Shown piece by piece: positions 32,725 through 46,100 of a stretch of DNA of 64,000 bases. The position numbers and the translations under genes are program-made. Every line of letters starts with the position of its first letter. Within the stretch, counting starts at the first letter, position 1. Under the pieces are notes generated by a model, which saw nothing but the letters and a program-made list of their open reading frames with translations, did no database searches and was not told the DNA's origin. The DNA lies in NCBI GenBank assembly GCA_902702965.1, contig CACRXP010000029.1, positions 690,697 through 754,696 of the forward strand. Direction: 5' to 3'. The DNA comes from Spirometra erinaceieuropaei. Taxonomy: Eukaryota; Platyhelminthes; Cestoda; Diphyllobothriidea; Diphyllobothriidae.

Positions 32725-35090
32725 GATTCCAGTTCCGTGTTAAGGTCCGTCAGAAATTCTCGGCATTTAAGGCGTTCCGCTGGAGAGTTGAGCGGCTGAA
32801 AAAAACCCTGTATGAATTTTGGAGGCTGTTTTTCCTGAGCAGTTGCAAATTACGCTCTTTTTTGCTGCCCAAGAACAATTTAAGAAGTCGTGGCCGCACA
32901 CTTTTCCCATTCTTACAAAATCTTTTCCGATCGTGAGGGCTTCTGAAGTGGTTACATCATCATTCGGATTATGCATCTCATTTAGCAGGTGATGAAAAAT
33001 ATCACGGTCGGCGGAAAACTTTTTTGGGGTAGGAGCATTCGACGCCCGTTAGCCCTAGAAGACTACGCAATTCTATCGACCAAGGGATCTTTTGTTCTAG
33101 TTCCGGCCGTATTGTCACCTGAATATTCGATAGCTGATAAGTTAGCTTACTAACTTGGATTCAATAGGAACTGACAACGTCCCGAACTCTCTTATAAAAC
33201 AGGTAAGAGATTTTCATCCTTTGCTCAGCAAACTTACACTTCCTTTTGATATTACCGCACTCTGGCTCCACTTAAGGATGACAGGCAGATTTTTTAAACC
33301 TTGATTGTTAGGTGGCTGCCTTCAAATATTGAACCTGCTCGCAGGGCCTTCCCCTTTCTACAACGGCTACAACTAAAGACTACACCATCCGTGTTTTCCT
33401 GAGAATTTGCTGTTGCATTGTCCAAAGGCATCTGCATTTCCAACTTTGGACTGCAGACCCTTGTCTTGGCGATATTGCATCATCTTATCGAAGTTTAGTA
33501 ATTCCATTATCTCCTCAACTGCTGTTAGTATGTCCCTCTGGTGTCATCTGCGTTTTACAGTTTGTTCAGACGGTGGCCTGCTTTAAAAAAATAAATTCAC
33601 GATTTATCGCTATTTGTAACTATTGCAACGATCTTCCACTTACAGATACATGGACGGACTGCCTTTACTTGTTCCACTATTCAGGGTGAGAATTTGTTTT
33701 CGATGGCGTAATACTTGAAATTTACCACGACTTATTTCCATAGCATATAACTACATATCAATTTGTAAGCCATATCCATTTACATTATTGGACTTGACTT
33801 TATTTTTTTAATCGTTCTTACTGTCACTTAGCCTAACTTGTCATTCTTCTTTCTTGTTCTTTTTTGCATTTTAGTTAAATCTTCGCAGTTATTGCGTATC
33901 CTGGTATAGCTCTCAGCCTGTGTTATATGCGCGTTTAATAATTGGCTGCTATTTCCCTGAAACCCGGGCTTCCGTTATTCAGTTCACGGCGGTTTATTCA
34001 GCTGCCTGAGTTACCCTGACTACCGTTTTTGGTTTGTTTTTCGAATTCGTGCGCTTACTTACCATTTACAATCTAAGCCCATTAGAAGACTTTCGATGTT
34101 ATTTTACACTCTTTATCATTATTATTTTCTCGAATTCCTCTTGTGTGCATCCGAAGGCCCCACCCGTATATCCCCTATTACCCCCATCCCCGTTAGACAG
34201 GGTCATAAGGTTATCTGTTGCTGACCCCGAGGGCAAACCATACCCTCGCCTGGTTTCCTCCATCTCTGCACCAGACCCTGCTTGACTTGTAAATCTTGAC
34301 CCCTGCCAGTCGTCCTTGAGCATTCGCCGTTTCCCATCATTACTTATCCTCGCGCGTCCTCTATTTCAAACGCACTTTTCTTCTTCGCTTTCACATATAC
34401 CTCCATTTACAGTGACCAGCCAATTGACTTTGTCATCATCTGGTCTCGCAGTATTTAAGAAATAATTTCGGATCTGCCCTGATACTAACTCAGCTAAGTC
34501 TTCACTTTCCTCATTCCTGCCTCTAACCTTTTTTCATATCGTTGACGACCGACGGTCGTGATTTAGACCTATATAACTTACTGCCGTTTATACCTTCCTG
34601 TCCTTAAATCTGAAATGTCGCTCCAAGTGCACATTGCTGGTGCGCAATTTCTGTCCTCTGCATGATTTTGTAGGGTACCGTCAGTCAGCAGGAATCACCT
34701 TTTTGCGGTTCGCGATTCTTGGGCGTCCCGGAACGGAGTGGCCAGTTTAGCCCGTCTTCCTCGCAGACGGCGTGTGTTATTGTGTGGCCGTAGTTCTGCT
34801 TGTGTATACTAGCAACCGGAATCTGCATGAGACGCGCCTCAGGTTTCCTACAAGCAAGCGTATGCGCACGCATAGATGCAGGCTTCGGTCAACCGCAAAA
34901 TGCTCCATTAAATACGGTTGAGTAATTAACTGTTTTTATACATGAACCACAAGTCTGACAACGAGCTGGGGGAACAGTCGTGAAACTTTACGCCGTACAG
35001 ATTTTCTTGTTCGCAAAAAATGTCACCCATTTTAAACTGTATTTCTTGGGATGCCGTTTTCCAAAACACACATATGTAATGGTGGGGGGG
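32725..35090. other. Non-coding stretch, pyrimidine-rich
   Basis: Long T/C-rich plus strand, especially 33200-34550. A minus-strand frame at 34701-34838 could be a small exon (after CTCATGCAG, before AAG|GTGATT), but the signals are weak. No gene is called. Confidence 0.35.
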
Positions 35091-35094
35091 GGGG

Positions 35095-35605
35095 GGACGC
35101 TCACCGATCGCGCTACGGGACTCCCTCGTCCAGTTGTGCCTGGGGACTCTCTCTATTCCCAACCCCCGTCAACAAACGCATAATGGCGTGTAATTTTGGC
35201 AGAATAGCATTACCAGCAAAGACAAGGAGACCGGAAGGGCCATTTCTAGCTTGTTAGTCGTCGTCAGCCGACCACACTTGACCCAACGTGTGGAACGCCT
35301 GGGGTTCGTTCCGGTGACCTCTCGGTTAGATGTCTACTGAGCCACAAGCTAGCTGTTCTGTCGGTTACGGTCGGTTAGTGTTAATCCGCCTATTTATACA
35401 CGTAAAAATTATCTATATATAGACAGAATAGTAAAAACCGACAGGCAAAGGCCACTGCAATGGTCATTTCAGGCTTTTTAGCCGTTGCCAGCCAGTCATA
35501 CCCCACCCCGAAATGTGGAACACCTGGGGTTCCATTGGTTTCCCGAGGCGGACATGCTTTGTATGGATGACAGCGGTCACGAACAGGCAACCATCTACCG
35601 GACCG
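35095..35605 (-). mobile_element. Two tandem minus-strand SINE copies
   Basis: 35095-35375 runs tail to head (GCTCACCGATCGCGCTACGG at the tail, GTTAGATGTCTACTGAGCC at the head). 35413-35605 is a second copy lacking the tail (AAAACCGACAGGCAAAGGC, then GCCGTTGCCAGCCAGTCATA). Both are diverged. A poly-G run precedes the first (35083-35096). Confidence 0.65.
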
Positions 35606-36880
35606 AAGTCGTTTAAGTTATGATAGTTATGGCCGACTGTCCTTTCATTCCTGCCATTATTAATGACCCTGGTTGACATCTAGTGCGGATTAGTTGGCGC
35701 CCCTTCCTTTTTACCCTGAAATCTTTGTACATGGCGTATAATTCAGTGTGCTAATATTCCAACGTCACCCAAATATTTCGGTACTATATCAAATACTCAT
35801 GCGCGTTCCGGTTTCAATTGAGCACTGTTTTCTGGTCCCTAACGCACCTCCCAAAATAGTCGATGTTTGTGACTCTCTGCACATATTGCTTTCCTGAGCC
35901 GAAAGTATGAACAAATGCTTAACGACCATCTACCGTTACATGACGCACTTGTCACAATCAGAGATACAAGAATAGGTTAATTGTAGCAGCCCTCTAGCAC
36001 TGTCAGTCCCCTTAGAACAGAGCAAATAACCTTAAACAGGCTCACTCATTTCGGCTGCAGCTGACGGAGAGCGAGTGACTACGAGGTCACCTGCAGTGCA
36101 GCACACACGACCATAAGTCGGTTAGTCTGTAGATTTGAAGTTAAAGGGTATAAACACACGCTCTAAACTGAGATTTCGGGTATTTTGTGGCCATTCGAGC
36201 CTAAAATCAGCGATCACAATTCTGTCAATAATACACGCAAGGTGCCTGGCGAAGAAATGATTTTGATTTTAACATCGTCAAAACTGCAGACTAATGTGGG
36301 GTCACTGGGGTTGAACAACTGAAGGAGACGTTTCTGACTGTCAACAACATAATCGAACAGCCTGCGGCTAGTTGGGTATATGTCACTAGGCAAGAGAATG
36401 TGGGTCAGGTAGACTTCAGTGACCTTAGTTCTAATTTGAGCACTATCATCGGGCATCTAGCCTGTTAACCGTTTATTAGTAGGCTTGGCAGCTTTGGAGT
36501 GTGAAGTGGCAGAGCCCAAATTACATTCTTCAAGATGACACGTTGGTATAAATCAGTTTTCAATTCTGTGCAATTCTTTCATGAATTGGCAGAAAAAGTC
36601 CTTTGCTTTTATTGTAGTATGCGTTATGGAGAAGGGGCTTACTACAGTCCCCGAGAATTTGAGGAAACTTATATTTTTAGGCATCTGTTACGAAATGAGT
36701 CTATCGAATTTCACCTGTCTTGTTTCAGAAGTGTTTATCGCCGCTGCATCATTCTAAACGGCATGCGCCTTCTCAGACGCAGCACGTACCTTAACCTAGG
36801 TGAGCATCGGTACCCCTTGGATAAACACAGTGGACAGCTCTGGATAACAAACCTACTCGAGTCACAAACCTTATCTTTAC
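35606..36880. other. Non-coding stretch
   Basis: The 141-codon plus frame at 36535-36960 runs into sequence antisense to a mariner transposase and has no domain of its own. Nothing else supported. Confidence 0.4.
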
Positions 36881-36884
36881 TCTT

Positions 36885-37330
36885 CCATTCATATATGATT
36901 TCCACAGTTGACTTGACGGGCTTGTCTAATCAAAAGACCTCATCGCGGAAGAAAATGTGATTCCAACAAAAGGGTCTTTAATCAGCATAATTTTCAGGAA
37001 AAAGTCACCAAGTGACTTTTCTACATTAAAGGTCCATTTTCTTGGTATTTTGTTCAAGTTCAAATCCCTGCGCCCCTTCCCCAATTATGATGATATGGGA
37101 CATCGCAGATGTTCCCTGTGAATGGTCGCTGCGGAGACATGATAGTATTCTTGTCTTTGACGAATAAAATCGTTGTCTTGCTGACCTGTTGACCGTTTTG
37201 GTCCTCCCTGCTTATTCCTGTGCCCAGTTCTATCATACACAATCTGAAAACTAACACTGAAATTACGCAAGGCTCGACTACTCTGTCCGAATTCCAAGTG
37301 TAAGCGCAATTTGGACAATAAAAGTATAGC
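36885..37330 (-). pseudogene. Decayed Tc1/mariner transposase relative
   Basis: On the minus strand, NKQGGPKRSTGQQDNDFIRQ and TIHREHL match the transposase at 52691-53630 (NKIGGPKRSTSKQDDDFIRR, TIQREHL). Further down, HFLPRDEVF, a stop, then LDKPVKSTVE matches FFCDEVLFLDKPTKSL, including the first catalytic aspartate. Frames are broken in several places, and I did not find intact TIRs. It is an older member of the same lineage. Confidence 0.7.
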
Positions 37331-37404
37331 AAGCCGAAGGAGAATGCTGAAATCGTTAGTGGGAAAGCAGGCGACGCTATAACGAAAAAGCGCAAACTGA
37401 TATT

Positions 37405-37790
37405 TCGGTTACGAGTTAGAGTTAATGTTATGATTAGGTCTAGTGTCAGGTTTAGAAGTGACTTTAGGGTTAGAGCTTGCGTTAAGTTGAAGTTTTTTTC
37501 CTGTGTTTAAAGGACGCTATAAAAAACCTATTCTATGCTATTCTAGAGTTTTGTTTAGGTTTACGGTTCGGATTAGGGTTTGGATCACGGTTCAGGTTTA
37601 CGTTCAATGTTAAAGTTCGGGTTAGATTTAGTGTTTGAGTTCCGGTTCCGGTTAGGGTCATGGTTAGGGTTAGGCTAAAGGTTTGTGTTAAGTTTAGGGT
37701 TAGCGTTAGGTTTATAATTCCGTTAAAGTTTGGGTTTACTTTTGAGGTTACGGTTAGGATCAACGTTAGGTTTTGGGTTTTGCTGCCCTG
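37405..37790. repeat. Degenerate telomere-like TTAGGG repeats
   Basis: About 380 bases of irregular GGTTAGGGTTAGG, GGTTTACGGTTCGG and related words on the plus strand. This is the longest such tract in the window and lies directly after the mariner remnant. Confidence 0.7.
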
Positions 37791-38289
37791 CGTGTCCTGA
37801 CTGCCAAGTCTTTTGCTGGGATTGTGGGCTCCCATTATCCTCGCGACAGAATAGTAGCACATCAGATCCCCCTTTACATTTTAGCTTTGGCTACTTTCCC
37901 ACTAACAGGGCTCGTCTTTTGAGTTCGGTTTGGAATTTTCGACCTTCGAGTGATTTACCTTTTTCGGGATTTTTGTCTACTGGACGCTTTGCGGGCCCAT
38001 TTGGATTTAGAAATTAAAGCGTAATCAGTAATTCTTCAGACGATCCACACGGGACTCCAACAGAACTTTCTTTAGGACAACCATTCTCCATCGGATCACT
38101 TCGCTGCCAACAGCACCGGGGGACCCTCCAGATCCAAGGACAACTGAGTCGTTCTTTATTTGTTTCATATTGTTGTCCTGGTTAAATATCTCCTCCTACA
38201 CATTTAAATACTTCGTTTCATACGTTGAATACCTTGCGCATCCTTTGAATTCATAATGGGAGTCGATAAAACACCTTCAGAACAATGTG
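37791..38289. other. Non-coding stretch, possibly LINE 5' UTR at the end
   Basis: No gene seen. Sequence near 38040-38290 may belong to the untranslated leader of the LINE that follows. Confidence 0.3.
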
Positions 38290-38492
38290 CAAAAATGTCG
38301 CTGCAAATGAGACACGAATTCAGGTACCACCGCGGGGTGACCAACTAGATCACCACTACACTACCGGCCCACGAGAAGCAGGCCGAAATAAGCAAGGGAG
38401 CAAACATTGGCCGTAGTACAAATGGCAACAATTCCGTATATATCGCTGTCAGGTCACCTCCTGCCAAACGAGCAAGGAGTTTAATAAGTTGT

Positions 38493-39420
38493 ATGGATAT
38501 CAAATACGACGACGACGCCTGTACGACATGTTTCGGACTGCTTCAAAAATTTGCGGCAATGGAGAAGGAGATTAAGGGTCTTAAAGTGGAGATCTAGAAG
38601 TTAAGGATTATCCCTTGCTATTCATCCAAAGAGAAATTATCGGCGACATCCAAAATTGAGGAAAGTGAACGAACATACGCCAACACGGCTTCCTCGGCTG
38701 TGTCGACAGAGGAGAAAGGAGAAATAGGTCTCCAGAGCTCGATATGAATGACAACCAGTGTCTTTTGCGAGAAAATGTTGTCAACACGCGATCTCAGCGA
38801 ACACAAAATGTCTCAGAGCACCTCAGAAAGGCACAGAGAGCCAGACAAGGGAGCAAGAGGTGACTACACCGCAAACAAAGATCGTGCTGCTGAAAATTCA
38901 AAATCATCAAGAGATCATAGTAAACAGGCAGTCACACGTTAGTCCTGCCGAATCAAATCTTCCTAAATCGGTGAATGGCGGTAGTCGGGATATCCGGGGC
39001 GAAGTCTCTGCATGTATGATTAAACCACAAGGACCTCTGGTTGATCTCAATAGATGCATTGTCATAAAGGGCATGCCTGAGTCTGTTCCCGACACTGCAA
39101 AGGACAGAATACAGTATGACATCGAAATATTCCAGGAATATCGCAAATCGGTCTTAAGAGAACACGAGAAATTCACCGTATTAAGGGCTTTCAGGATGGG
39201 CCAAATAAACGACTCAAAACATAAACCAGACCGATCAAGACTGACAAAAGTTGTCTTCCAGAATAAGAAACAAGTGCATCTACTGTTGGGCAGGAAATCT
39301 ACACTCCAAGATGCGCATCCATCTGTTTTTATTTAGCGGGACTTTTCACCCGCGAAGAGAGAAAAATGGAGGGGGCCCAAGTTGGAAGTTCTCAGGCCGT
39401 CGAGCATGGGCGAGAAAAAC
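38493..39420 (+). pseudogene. LINE ORF1-like nucleic-acid-binding protein
   Basis: Starts MDIKYDDDACTTCFGLLQKF followed by a short heptad-like stretch (AAMEKEIKGLKVEI) and a stop. Later frame: RCIVIKGMPESVPDTAKDRI, then VLRAFRMGQ, NKKQVHLLLGRKSTLQDAHP and, after a stop, RDFSPREREK. This pattern is an RRM-like ORF1 of CR1-type LINEs, which binds the element's RNA. At least two stops break it. Confidence 0.7.
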
Positions 39421-39599
39421 CGCAGAATACTGAACGTGAAAATTATATATGTCCACAGGCCATTACTCAGGAGAAAGCGCGTAATCATAACAACTTAGGA
39501 GTGATGGAAAGCGGTGCACCCTGACCAGCTCCAGCCGGCTTCTGCATTCAATCCCATGAAACAGCCAAACTCCCGTATGCCGGAGTTACTCATGCCAAA

Positions 39600-40480
39600 T
39601 TGTGATTTTTGTATGCTAATGCTCACAGTCTGTTTTCGAAGATCGACGAACGCAACGCGCTAGTTTCAGAACGACTCTCCTAAGTCGTTGTCATAACGGA
39701 AACTTGGCTTAATGCTGAAATCGTGGATGCCGAGATTTCGATACCGGGTTACCAGCTCTTTCGTAGAGACCATCAAAATAGACAGGGCGGTGAGGGTGTA
39801 AAGGCTGAAATTTCGGCGGTTGAACGAGCCCACACCCTCTCCCTTTAGTAGGAATTCGCCTGGATAAAGATAAAGAAGATTAGCGCACAAAACATAGAAA
39901 TCCTGGCGATTTACAGACCACCAAACCTTCCAAGTGCAAGTGATGAGCCGCTCATTCATTTATTCAAGGGCGTAGATGGCCATCAAGAGATTTTTATTGC
40001 TGGGGATTTCGACGCACCTGCAATAGAGTGGAAGACTATGGTAGTTAACGGTGGGTCGACTTTCTTCAGCAATAAGTTAACAGACTTCACAATCGATCTC
40101 ACTCTGGCACAACATGTGAAGGTACCAACAAGATTTTGAAAGAACCAGAAAACGAATTTCCGGGACCTAGTTAACACTAAAGACTTCTCAAATATCGACG
40201 AAGTGTATTTTAATGCACCTCTCGGGAAAAGTGACCATACTACGCTACTACGGGATTACTCGCTCTTCTCTCAACGCCAGCAGAGAACAAAAGGCCAACC
40301 TAATATATGGAAGGCAGATTTTAACACGATGAAGGACGAATTCATGTCCGTGAATTGGGATCACTTGCTCAAGAGAGAACGGAGGACTAATGGAGATCGT
40401 TTAAGACGATTTCAATCGACCTACTTCGGCTCTGTTGTCCACCTAAACTTCAAAAAACAACTAGTCGACCTGCGAGGTTA
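39600..40480 (+). pseudogene. LINE AP-type endonuclease domain
   Basis: Recognisable pieces: YANAHSLFSKIDERNALVSE, VVVITETWLN, ILAIYRPPNLPS, FIAGDFDAPAIEW (GDFN motif with D for N) and KSDHTTLL (SDH catalytic motif). Stops after SERLS (39680) and near 39850 break the frame. In a live element this enzyme nicks the target strand. Confidence 0.75.
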
Positions 40481-40889
40481 GCTAGTAGTCTGAATAGGCA
40501 GTTACAAAAGAAAAGTAAAATATGGAAAATATTCAGGGAAACTGGTTCACCGGTGCATCTCAAAAAATTTCGACGTCTGCAAAATGCAGTAAAAAGTACA
40601 TCGGTCAGGCACGGATGGAGTATGAATCCAAAATTACCCGACAGGGCGAACAGAAGTCCAAGATTTTATTTTACTATCTTGACAGTACACTAAAAACAAG
40701 GTCGCGGTCGCAGTACTGAAGGATGATAATGGTGCAGAAATCATTGAGAACAGCGGGAAAGCCGAACACAAAGGACGGCATTTTGCCTCGGTTTTTATTA
40801 GGGACGCAGAGTTTCGTTGTCGCAGTGCCAGCAATGCTGTCGAGACAACTGGTCCCGCGTTTGACGCCATAATTTTTCCGACATTTGTC

Positions 40890-41898
40890 ATGAAAAGGGA
40901 GCTGCAAAATCTCAGAGACGCAAAGTACTCAGGTTCGAACAATATACCGGCCAAATTTTTGAAAGAAATGACGAACGAACTCTCCAAACCACTGACGTAC
41001 AGCTTCCGCTCGTCATTCGAATTAGGGAGACTGCTATCGGAACGGAAGACGGCAAATATCTTTCCGATATACAAGGACGGGGCTCGCATCAATGTTAACA
41101 ATTATCGGCCTGTTAGTCTCACCTGCATATGCTTTAAAATAATTGAGGCCATAGTCAAGAAGGCAACAATGCAGTTCCTGGAGCAGAACAACTTACTCTC
41201 AAACCTGCAGTACGGCTTCAGACAGAACCGCTCGTGCCTTTCCAGTTTATTGCTCTCGACGGAGCAGTGGACTCACGCACCGGACGAGAGAGTTAGGATC
41301 GATGTTATCTACACGGACTTCAAGAAGGCGTTCGACAGCGTCCCACACAAACACCTTATCTACAAACTTTCTTAAATTGGGATAGGTGGTAGGCTGCCGA
41401 CATGGATAACAGATTTTCTTACAGGGAGATCGCAAACCGTGTGCGTTGAGGACTCGAGGTCAACTCCTAGCCCCATTTATAAGTGGCGTTCCCCAGGGGT
41501 CCGTCTTAGGACCTTTGCTATTCCTTGTTTATAGTAACGACTGCGTCGACGACCTGAGATGTGGCGCCATCATGTTTGCTGACGATGTTATGCTGTGGAG
41601 AGCCATCAGATCTGACGCAGACAGGTACGCGCTTCAAGACATTCTCAACCGCATGAACCGTTGGCCAGCTCGTTGGCTTCTAACTTTTAGTGTGGACAAA
41701 TGTGTGGCCCTGAGACCCCGTACCAAAAAGACCAGTAAAGAGGACGATTCCTTCCAATACGTCCTGGGTGAGCAGCCTCTTTCAAATGTTGTGGAACAGA
41801 AAGACCTCGGCGTCCTAATGACCTCCTCGCTGAAACCATCCTCACAATGTCAAAGGGTAGCCAAACGTGCGATAAGGGTGTTATTTGGGATGAGGTGA
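40890..41898 (+). pseudogene. LINE reverse transcriptase
   Basis: MKRELQNLRDAKYSGSNNIP (RT entry), NNYRPVSLTCICFKIIEAIV, YGFRQNRSCLSSLLLSTEQW, then YTDFKKAFDSVPHKHL (motif A, catalytic Asp kept), stop at 41373-41375, GVPQGSVLGPLLFLVYSND (motif B) and IMFADDVMLW (motif C, FADD). All catalytic residues are visible, but a stop and a frameshift between motifs A and B, and another stop at 41896, inactivate it. Confidence 0.85.
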
Positions 41899-42014
41899 GG
41901 ATTTGTGCAGATCGATAAAGAGTTCTTCGTAAAAACCTATGTACATTCGTCTGGTCTCACTTAGAGTATGCAGTCCAGGCCAGGCGACCGTGGTCAAGGA
42001 AAGCTTATCGACAA

Positions 42015-42392
42015 GTGGAAAGAGTACAGGCGATGGCTACGAAGATGGTCAAGAATCCTGATCATCTGCCTTACGAAACCAGGCTGGCCGAACTAAATCT
42101 GTTTCCTCTCAATTACAGGCAACTGCGCGGCGATCTCATTAAAATTTACAAGATTGTCAGAGGCCGTGAATATGCCCTGGAGTGTGGTGAATTTTTCGAA
42201 TTGACCAGGACTGACCGTCTGCGTGGTCATCCCTTCAAAGTGCAGAGGAAGCTGGCTTATTCGGACGTCCGACAGAACGTCTTCTCTCACAGGGTCATTG
42301 GAGCCTGGAACGGACCCCCTGATGCGGTGGTTCTTTCCGAAACTGTCGAGTCCTTTAAGTTTAGACTAGACGCTCATTTGCGGAGAAACTAA
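42015..42392 (+). pseudogene. LINE C-terminal domain
   Basis: MERVQAMATKMVKNPDHLPY, YETRLAELNLFPLNYRQLRG, then RVIGAWNGPPDAV and a terminal FRLDAHLRRN before the stop at 42390-42392. This is the conserved end of CR1-type polyproteins and is separated from the RT by frame breaks between 41899 and 42015. Confidence 0.75.
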
Positions 42393-42570
42393 TGTACACA
42401 TAATCACGATTGTTTTAGCGGCGGCAGTTTGCGCCTGGCTCACACTTACCGTTAACTCCTGCATTTCCACATTTGTTGATGTAATAATTGATACTATTTC
42501 TGTTTATCGATATGGAGAGGGAGCTCAAGGGTGAAAGCCTCATTCCTTTAATGAACTGACTGAATTTCAG

Positions 42571-43135
42571 CATCCTCATTCGGCCCCACTTAGAATATGG
42601 CATACAAGCATGGCCGCCATGGCTTGTAAAGGAGCAAGCATGCCTCGAACGGGTGCAACGTAGGGCAACAAAGATGGTAAGCTGTCTAAAAAACCAATCC
42701 TACACGGACAGACTGAATTGCCTTAATCTATTCCCTCTGTGTTACAGGCAGCAAAGAGGTGATCTAATCCTGGTTTACAAGATAATAAATGGCCTTGAGC
42801 ATGGACTTAGCTTTGAGGACATGTTTCAGTGGCACCTTTAACCCAATCTTCGTGGCCACTCGATGAAGCTACGGACAACAATGTCCAGGCTGAACCTTCG
42901 TTCTGAATTTTTCACGCAAAGGGTACTGGAGAAATGGAACGATCTCCCTCAGTCAGTCATGGAGGCGACATCCCTGCAACTGTTCAGGAAACGCTTGGAT
43001 GATTATTTGTGCTATTTATATAGCGAATATTTTCATTGTTACTGTACTGTTATTTCTAACGAGCTGACATGTAATCAATAGAGTTTTCAAAGGCTTTGCC
43101 TATCATCCTTATCAAAATAAACTGAAATACTTTCC
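42571..43135 (+). mobile_element. CR1-like LINE 3' fragment
   Basis: Encodes ILIRPHLEYGIQAWPPWLVK, VQRRATKMVSCLKNQ, LFPLCYRQQRGDLILVYKII and KWNDLPQSVMEATSLQLFRK, with a stop at 42839-42841, then a 3' UTR shared with 29500-29607 and a final AAATAAACTGAAATA. It is a different, closely related copy from the LINE directly upstream. Confidence 0.8.
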
Positions 43136-46100
43136 TTTCACTGTCCGGAAAAGCTCGCTGCCGACCCACACGATCGACCGTCTGCAGAAAATTTCCGTTC
43201 GTAGTCGACTGCAGATAAAATCTATCTGGAGGACCTTATCGTACAACGTGATTCATAAAACTGTCAGTATGCCGCGGATACTCATTTTAAGTTTGTTTGG
43301 ACAAAGTGATTCTCAGTGTGATAAAAGGACAACAGTATCGTTTGTCACCATACCTGCAAGTTACACCTAAATTTTCCTGCCTACTCATTTAGGCAGCTTT
43401 TCTGACGACTTACCTGGTACAAGATTGCAAAAGACGATATGCGGTAAGGGAAACATATGGTTTCGAATTTAGCCTACATTACCGACGTCTTTGTTTCCCG
43501 TTCTGTCGCAGAGCCATATACGCTGCTGTTGCCACTGAGACAAACTACTATTAACCAAGATTATGGTCAAATTGTACAATACAAAACGCTGTAAATTTTC
43601 AAAACGAAATCTTTGAAATCGGATCTGCTAAATATTTCTGGAATATACGCCCTCAAAGGTCGATTTTCTGCCTTCACAAGGGATTCATTGGTTGCTTATA
43701 TTGGTGTTCTTTTATTATATAACGCGAATAAATAAGCCGTTTTAGCCTGTACAATTTCGTAACTTAGACATTCACTTGTGTGTCAGTTTCACTTAAATCT
43801 GGCAGCTGTTATTTCTGTACAGTAGACCTCAAATGAAATATTCAATGACCGACTTTCTGGGACAGGAAGCAATCCACAAATGGGGAGTAAAACACCACGG
43901 CTTGTCATGTTACCCGCCTAAATTCCGATCACGAAATTTCACTAGTTGGGCCATCGATTGTACTGGTCAAAAGAATATTAAACAATTGTTAATTTAGCTC
44001 CATACTCATTATGGACAATATTATTGGGTATTTAGAAACGCAGACGTTTCATTATAATTTTTTTAGATTACACAATGCAGGATAAGGCGACTGATTTTTG
44101 CATTGCATCATTTGCCAAACTGTCGAGAAATTTTAGTATGTCCAGCCTCCATGCTGTACGACTGGTTGAAGCTAATGGCCCTCGCTGCTTGAGGAAGATG
44201 TCGTAGATGCCGCTGAAATATGTCCCCGCAAAATGAAGCAATTTGTGTTTTGCCAAATCGCTCGAAATAAGGTAAAATTCGGAAACCGCATCCACATTTT
44301 TTAAACTGAATTCAAAGGAATCCAAAANNNNNNNNNNNNNNNNNNNNNNNNNNNNNNNNNNNNNNNNNNNNNNNNNNNNNNNNNNNNNNNNNNNNNNNNA
44401 GTGTTGGAACAATGACTGTCCTGAACTTGGTTTACACAGTTGGGAGAGACTTATTTTAGAGGAGAGTGAGATACCCTTGAAAGTTTTACCAAACATGACT
44501 TTCCGCACTTGAGAAGTGATTTTTGCACGGCGCCGGCCTTGTAATGCAGGTTTTGAAAAAACAGGTTACTTTACGGAAAACAGGCTTTTTTTTCCATTTT
44601 TTAAAATTCAGCTTTGCAAACCTGTACTACTTGGCTCTTTAAAGTGCATATAATAATACCTACAGGCAACCCATCATTTAAATTTGCTGACATTGGCTTA
44701 TCCTTTTTAAAAACACTATGGGAAACCGCCAAGTTGGCCATCACCGAATAGTCGATTTAATTTTCGTGCGGCCCAATCTTCGCTTAAGTAAACCCTAAAA
44801 ACGAGACGGACCAAACGCAGACAGCTTGAGCAATATGTTACCATTTGTACGGCCACTTACCTATGCGTTTGTAATTGTAGAACGAAACCCAAATTTAAAC
44901 GAAGTTAACGATAAAGACTGCAATATAAAGAAAAAAATAAGTTCTGCCTCTTAGAGGATATTAACTGAAAGTGTACTTAAAGCAACGTTTAAGCAACACC
45001 CTGCTTATATTATTTTATTGATTTCGTTATTTGCATAAACAGGCAAAGTGAATTTTCATGCTTTCGAAATTTTCGTTTTTCCAAAAATTGAACTTCTTAA
45101 TCAGCAAAATAACATCTATGATACACATGTAACGTCTTCATTCGAATGGAGGTTGTTAACGGAACGCTAACTGTGCGTCAACAGAAGTGTGTTTAGAGTT
45201 GCCAATAGCAATGCTGCTCTTAAGAAAGTATATTAACAAATAAAATAGGTAGGATGGTGCACGTTACAGGCTTAACTCAACATTACTAGTCATTCAGTCG
45301 ATTAACGCTTATTGTATCCATTTGTTCCTATGTAAACTACAGCAGACATACGCAAGGGATTTTTCCGTTTACGTCATCATAAAGAATTACCCGATGCGCA
45401 GATTCAAGCGCATTTATATATGGCATAGCAAACAAGGCTGCGGACTTAAAAAAAACACGCACGAAAACAATTGGCATAGAAAAGGTCAGATTTGAAATCT
45501 TCATTTAATTTACTTCTGATTTTTGCTAAACTTACTTATTTTGTTTTGCCATCCACAGCCGTGATTTTCGAATGGTAGTCCAAGAAGTCCAAGCATCATA
45601 AACAATATTTCGGTTGACATCCTCAGAAATTATGTAATACCGCCTTTGCTGTAAGACGAACCACCGTATACACGTAACTGGCATATATAGAGTGAAATAG
45701 AGGCCCAGACACCCAGTACAAACTGTGGGGGGGGGAGCTTATTGAGGCAAAGTCTCGACAACAGCCGTTACCCAATTTCTCATTTGACAGTGTCCATAGT
45801 CTCGAACTTCTGAGGTCAGACAAATGGAAAAATAAAGCATCCCTGACCTTCCAATCTTTCGTTTAGGGTGACGGTCAAATACTGAACTTGCAATTTTTCA
45901 AAAAGCTTTAAAAATTGACGGCGTCCCCCATAGGTAGGTCAAAGGAGTGTGGTTTGATGGGGAAAAACTTCTTCGTATACATTCGTCTATTTACGTTGTA
46001 TATTTCTGTGCGATTAGTCCTGCCTGAGAAACTGTAGTCATCTCGTTAGTTGCGAAAAGTAATCAAAATGACATGGGCGTTGTCGTTTCTATTGCAACCT

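Larger units (their letters stand above)
38290..42392 (+). mobile_element. CR1-like LINE, nearly full length, inactive
   Basis: In order: ORF1-like (38493-39420), endonuclease (39600-40480), RT (40890-41898) and C-terminal domain (42015-42392), all with stops and frameshifts. At about 4.1 kb it is the most complete LINE in the window. Ends and target duplication could not be fixed. Confidence 0.8.

Noticed and set aside
36535..36960. 141-codon plus-strand ORF
   Set aside because: Its end is antisense to a decayed mariner transposase and the rest has no domain or splice support.
37405..37790. True chromosome end
   Set aside because: The TTAGGG-like words are degenerate, internal and followed by LINE sequence.
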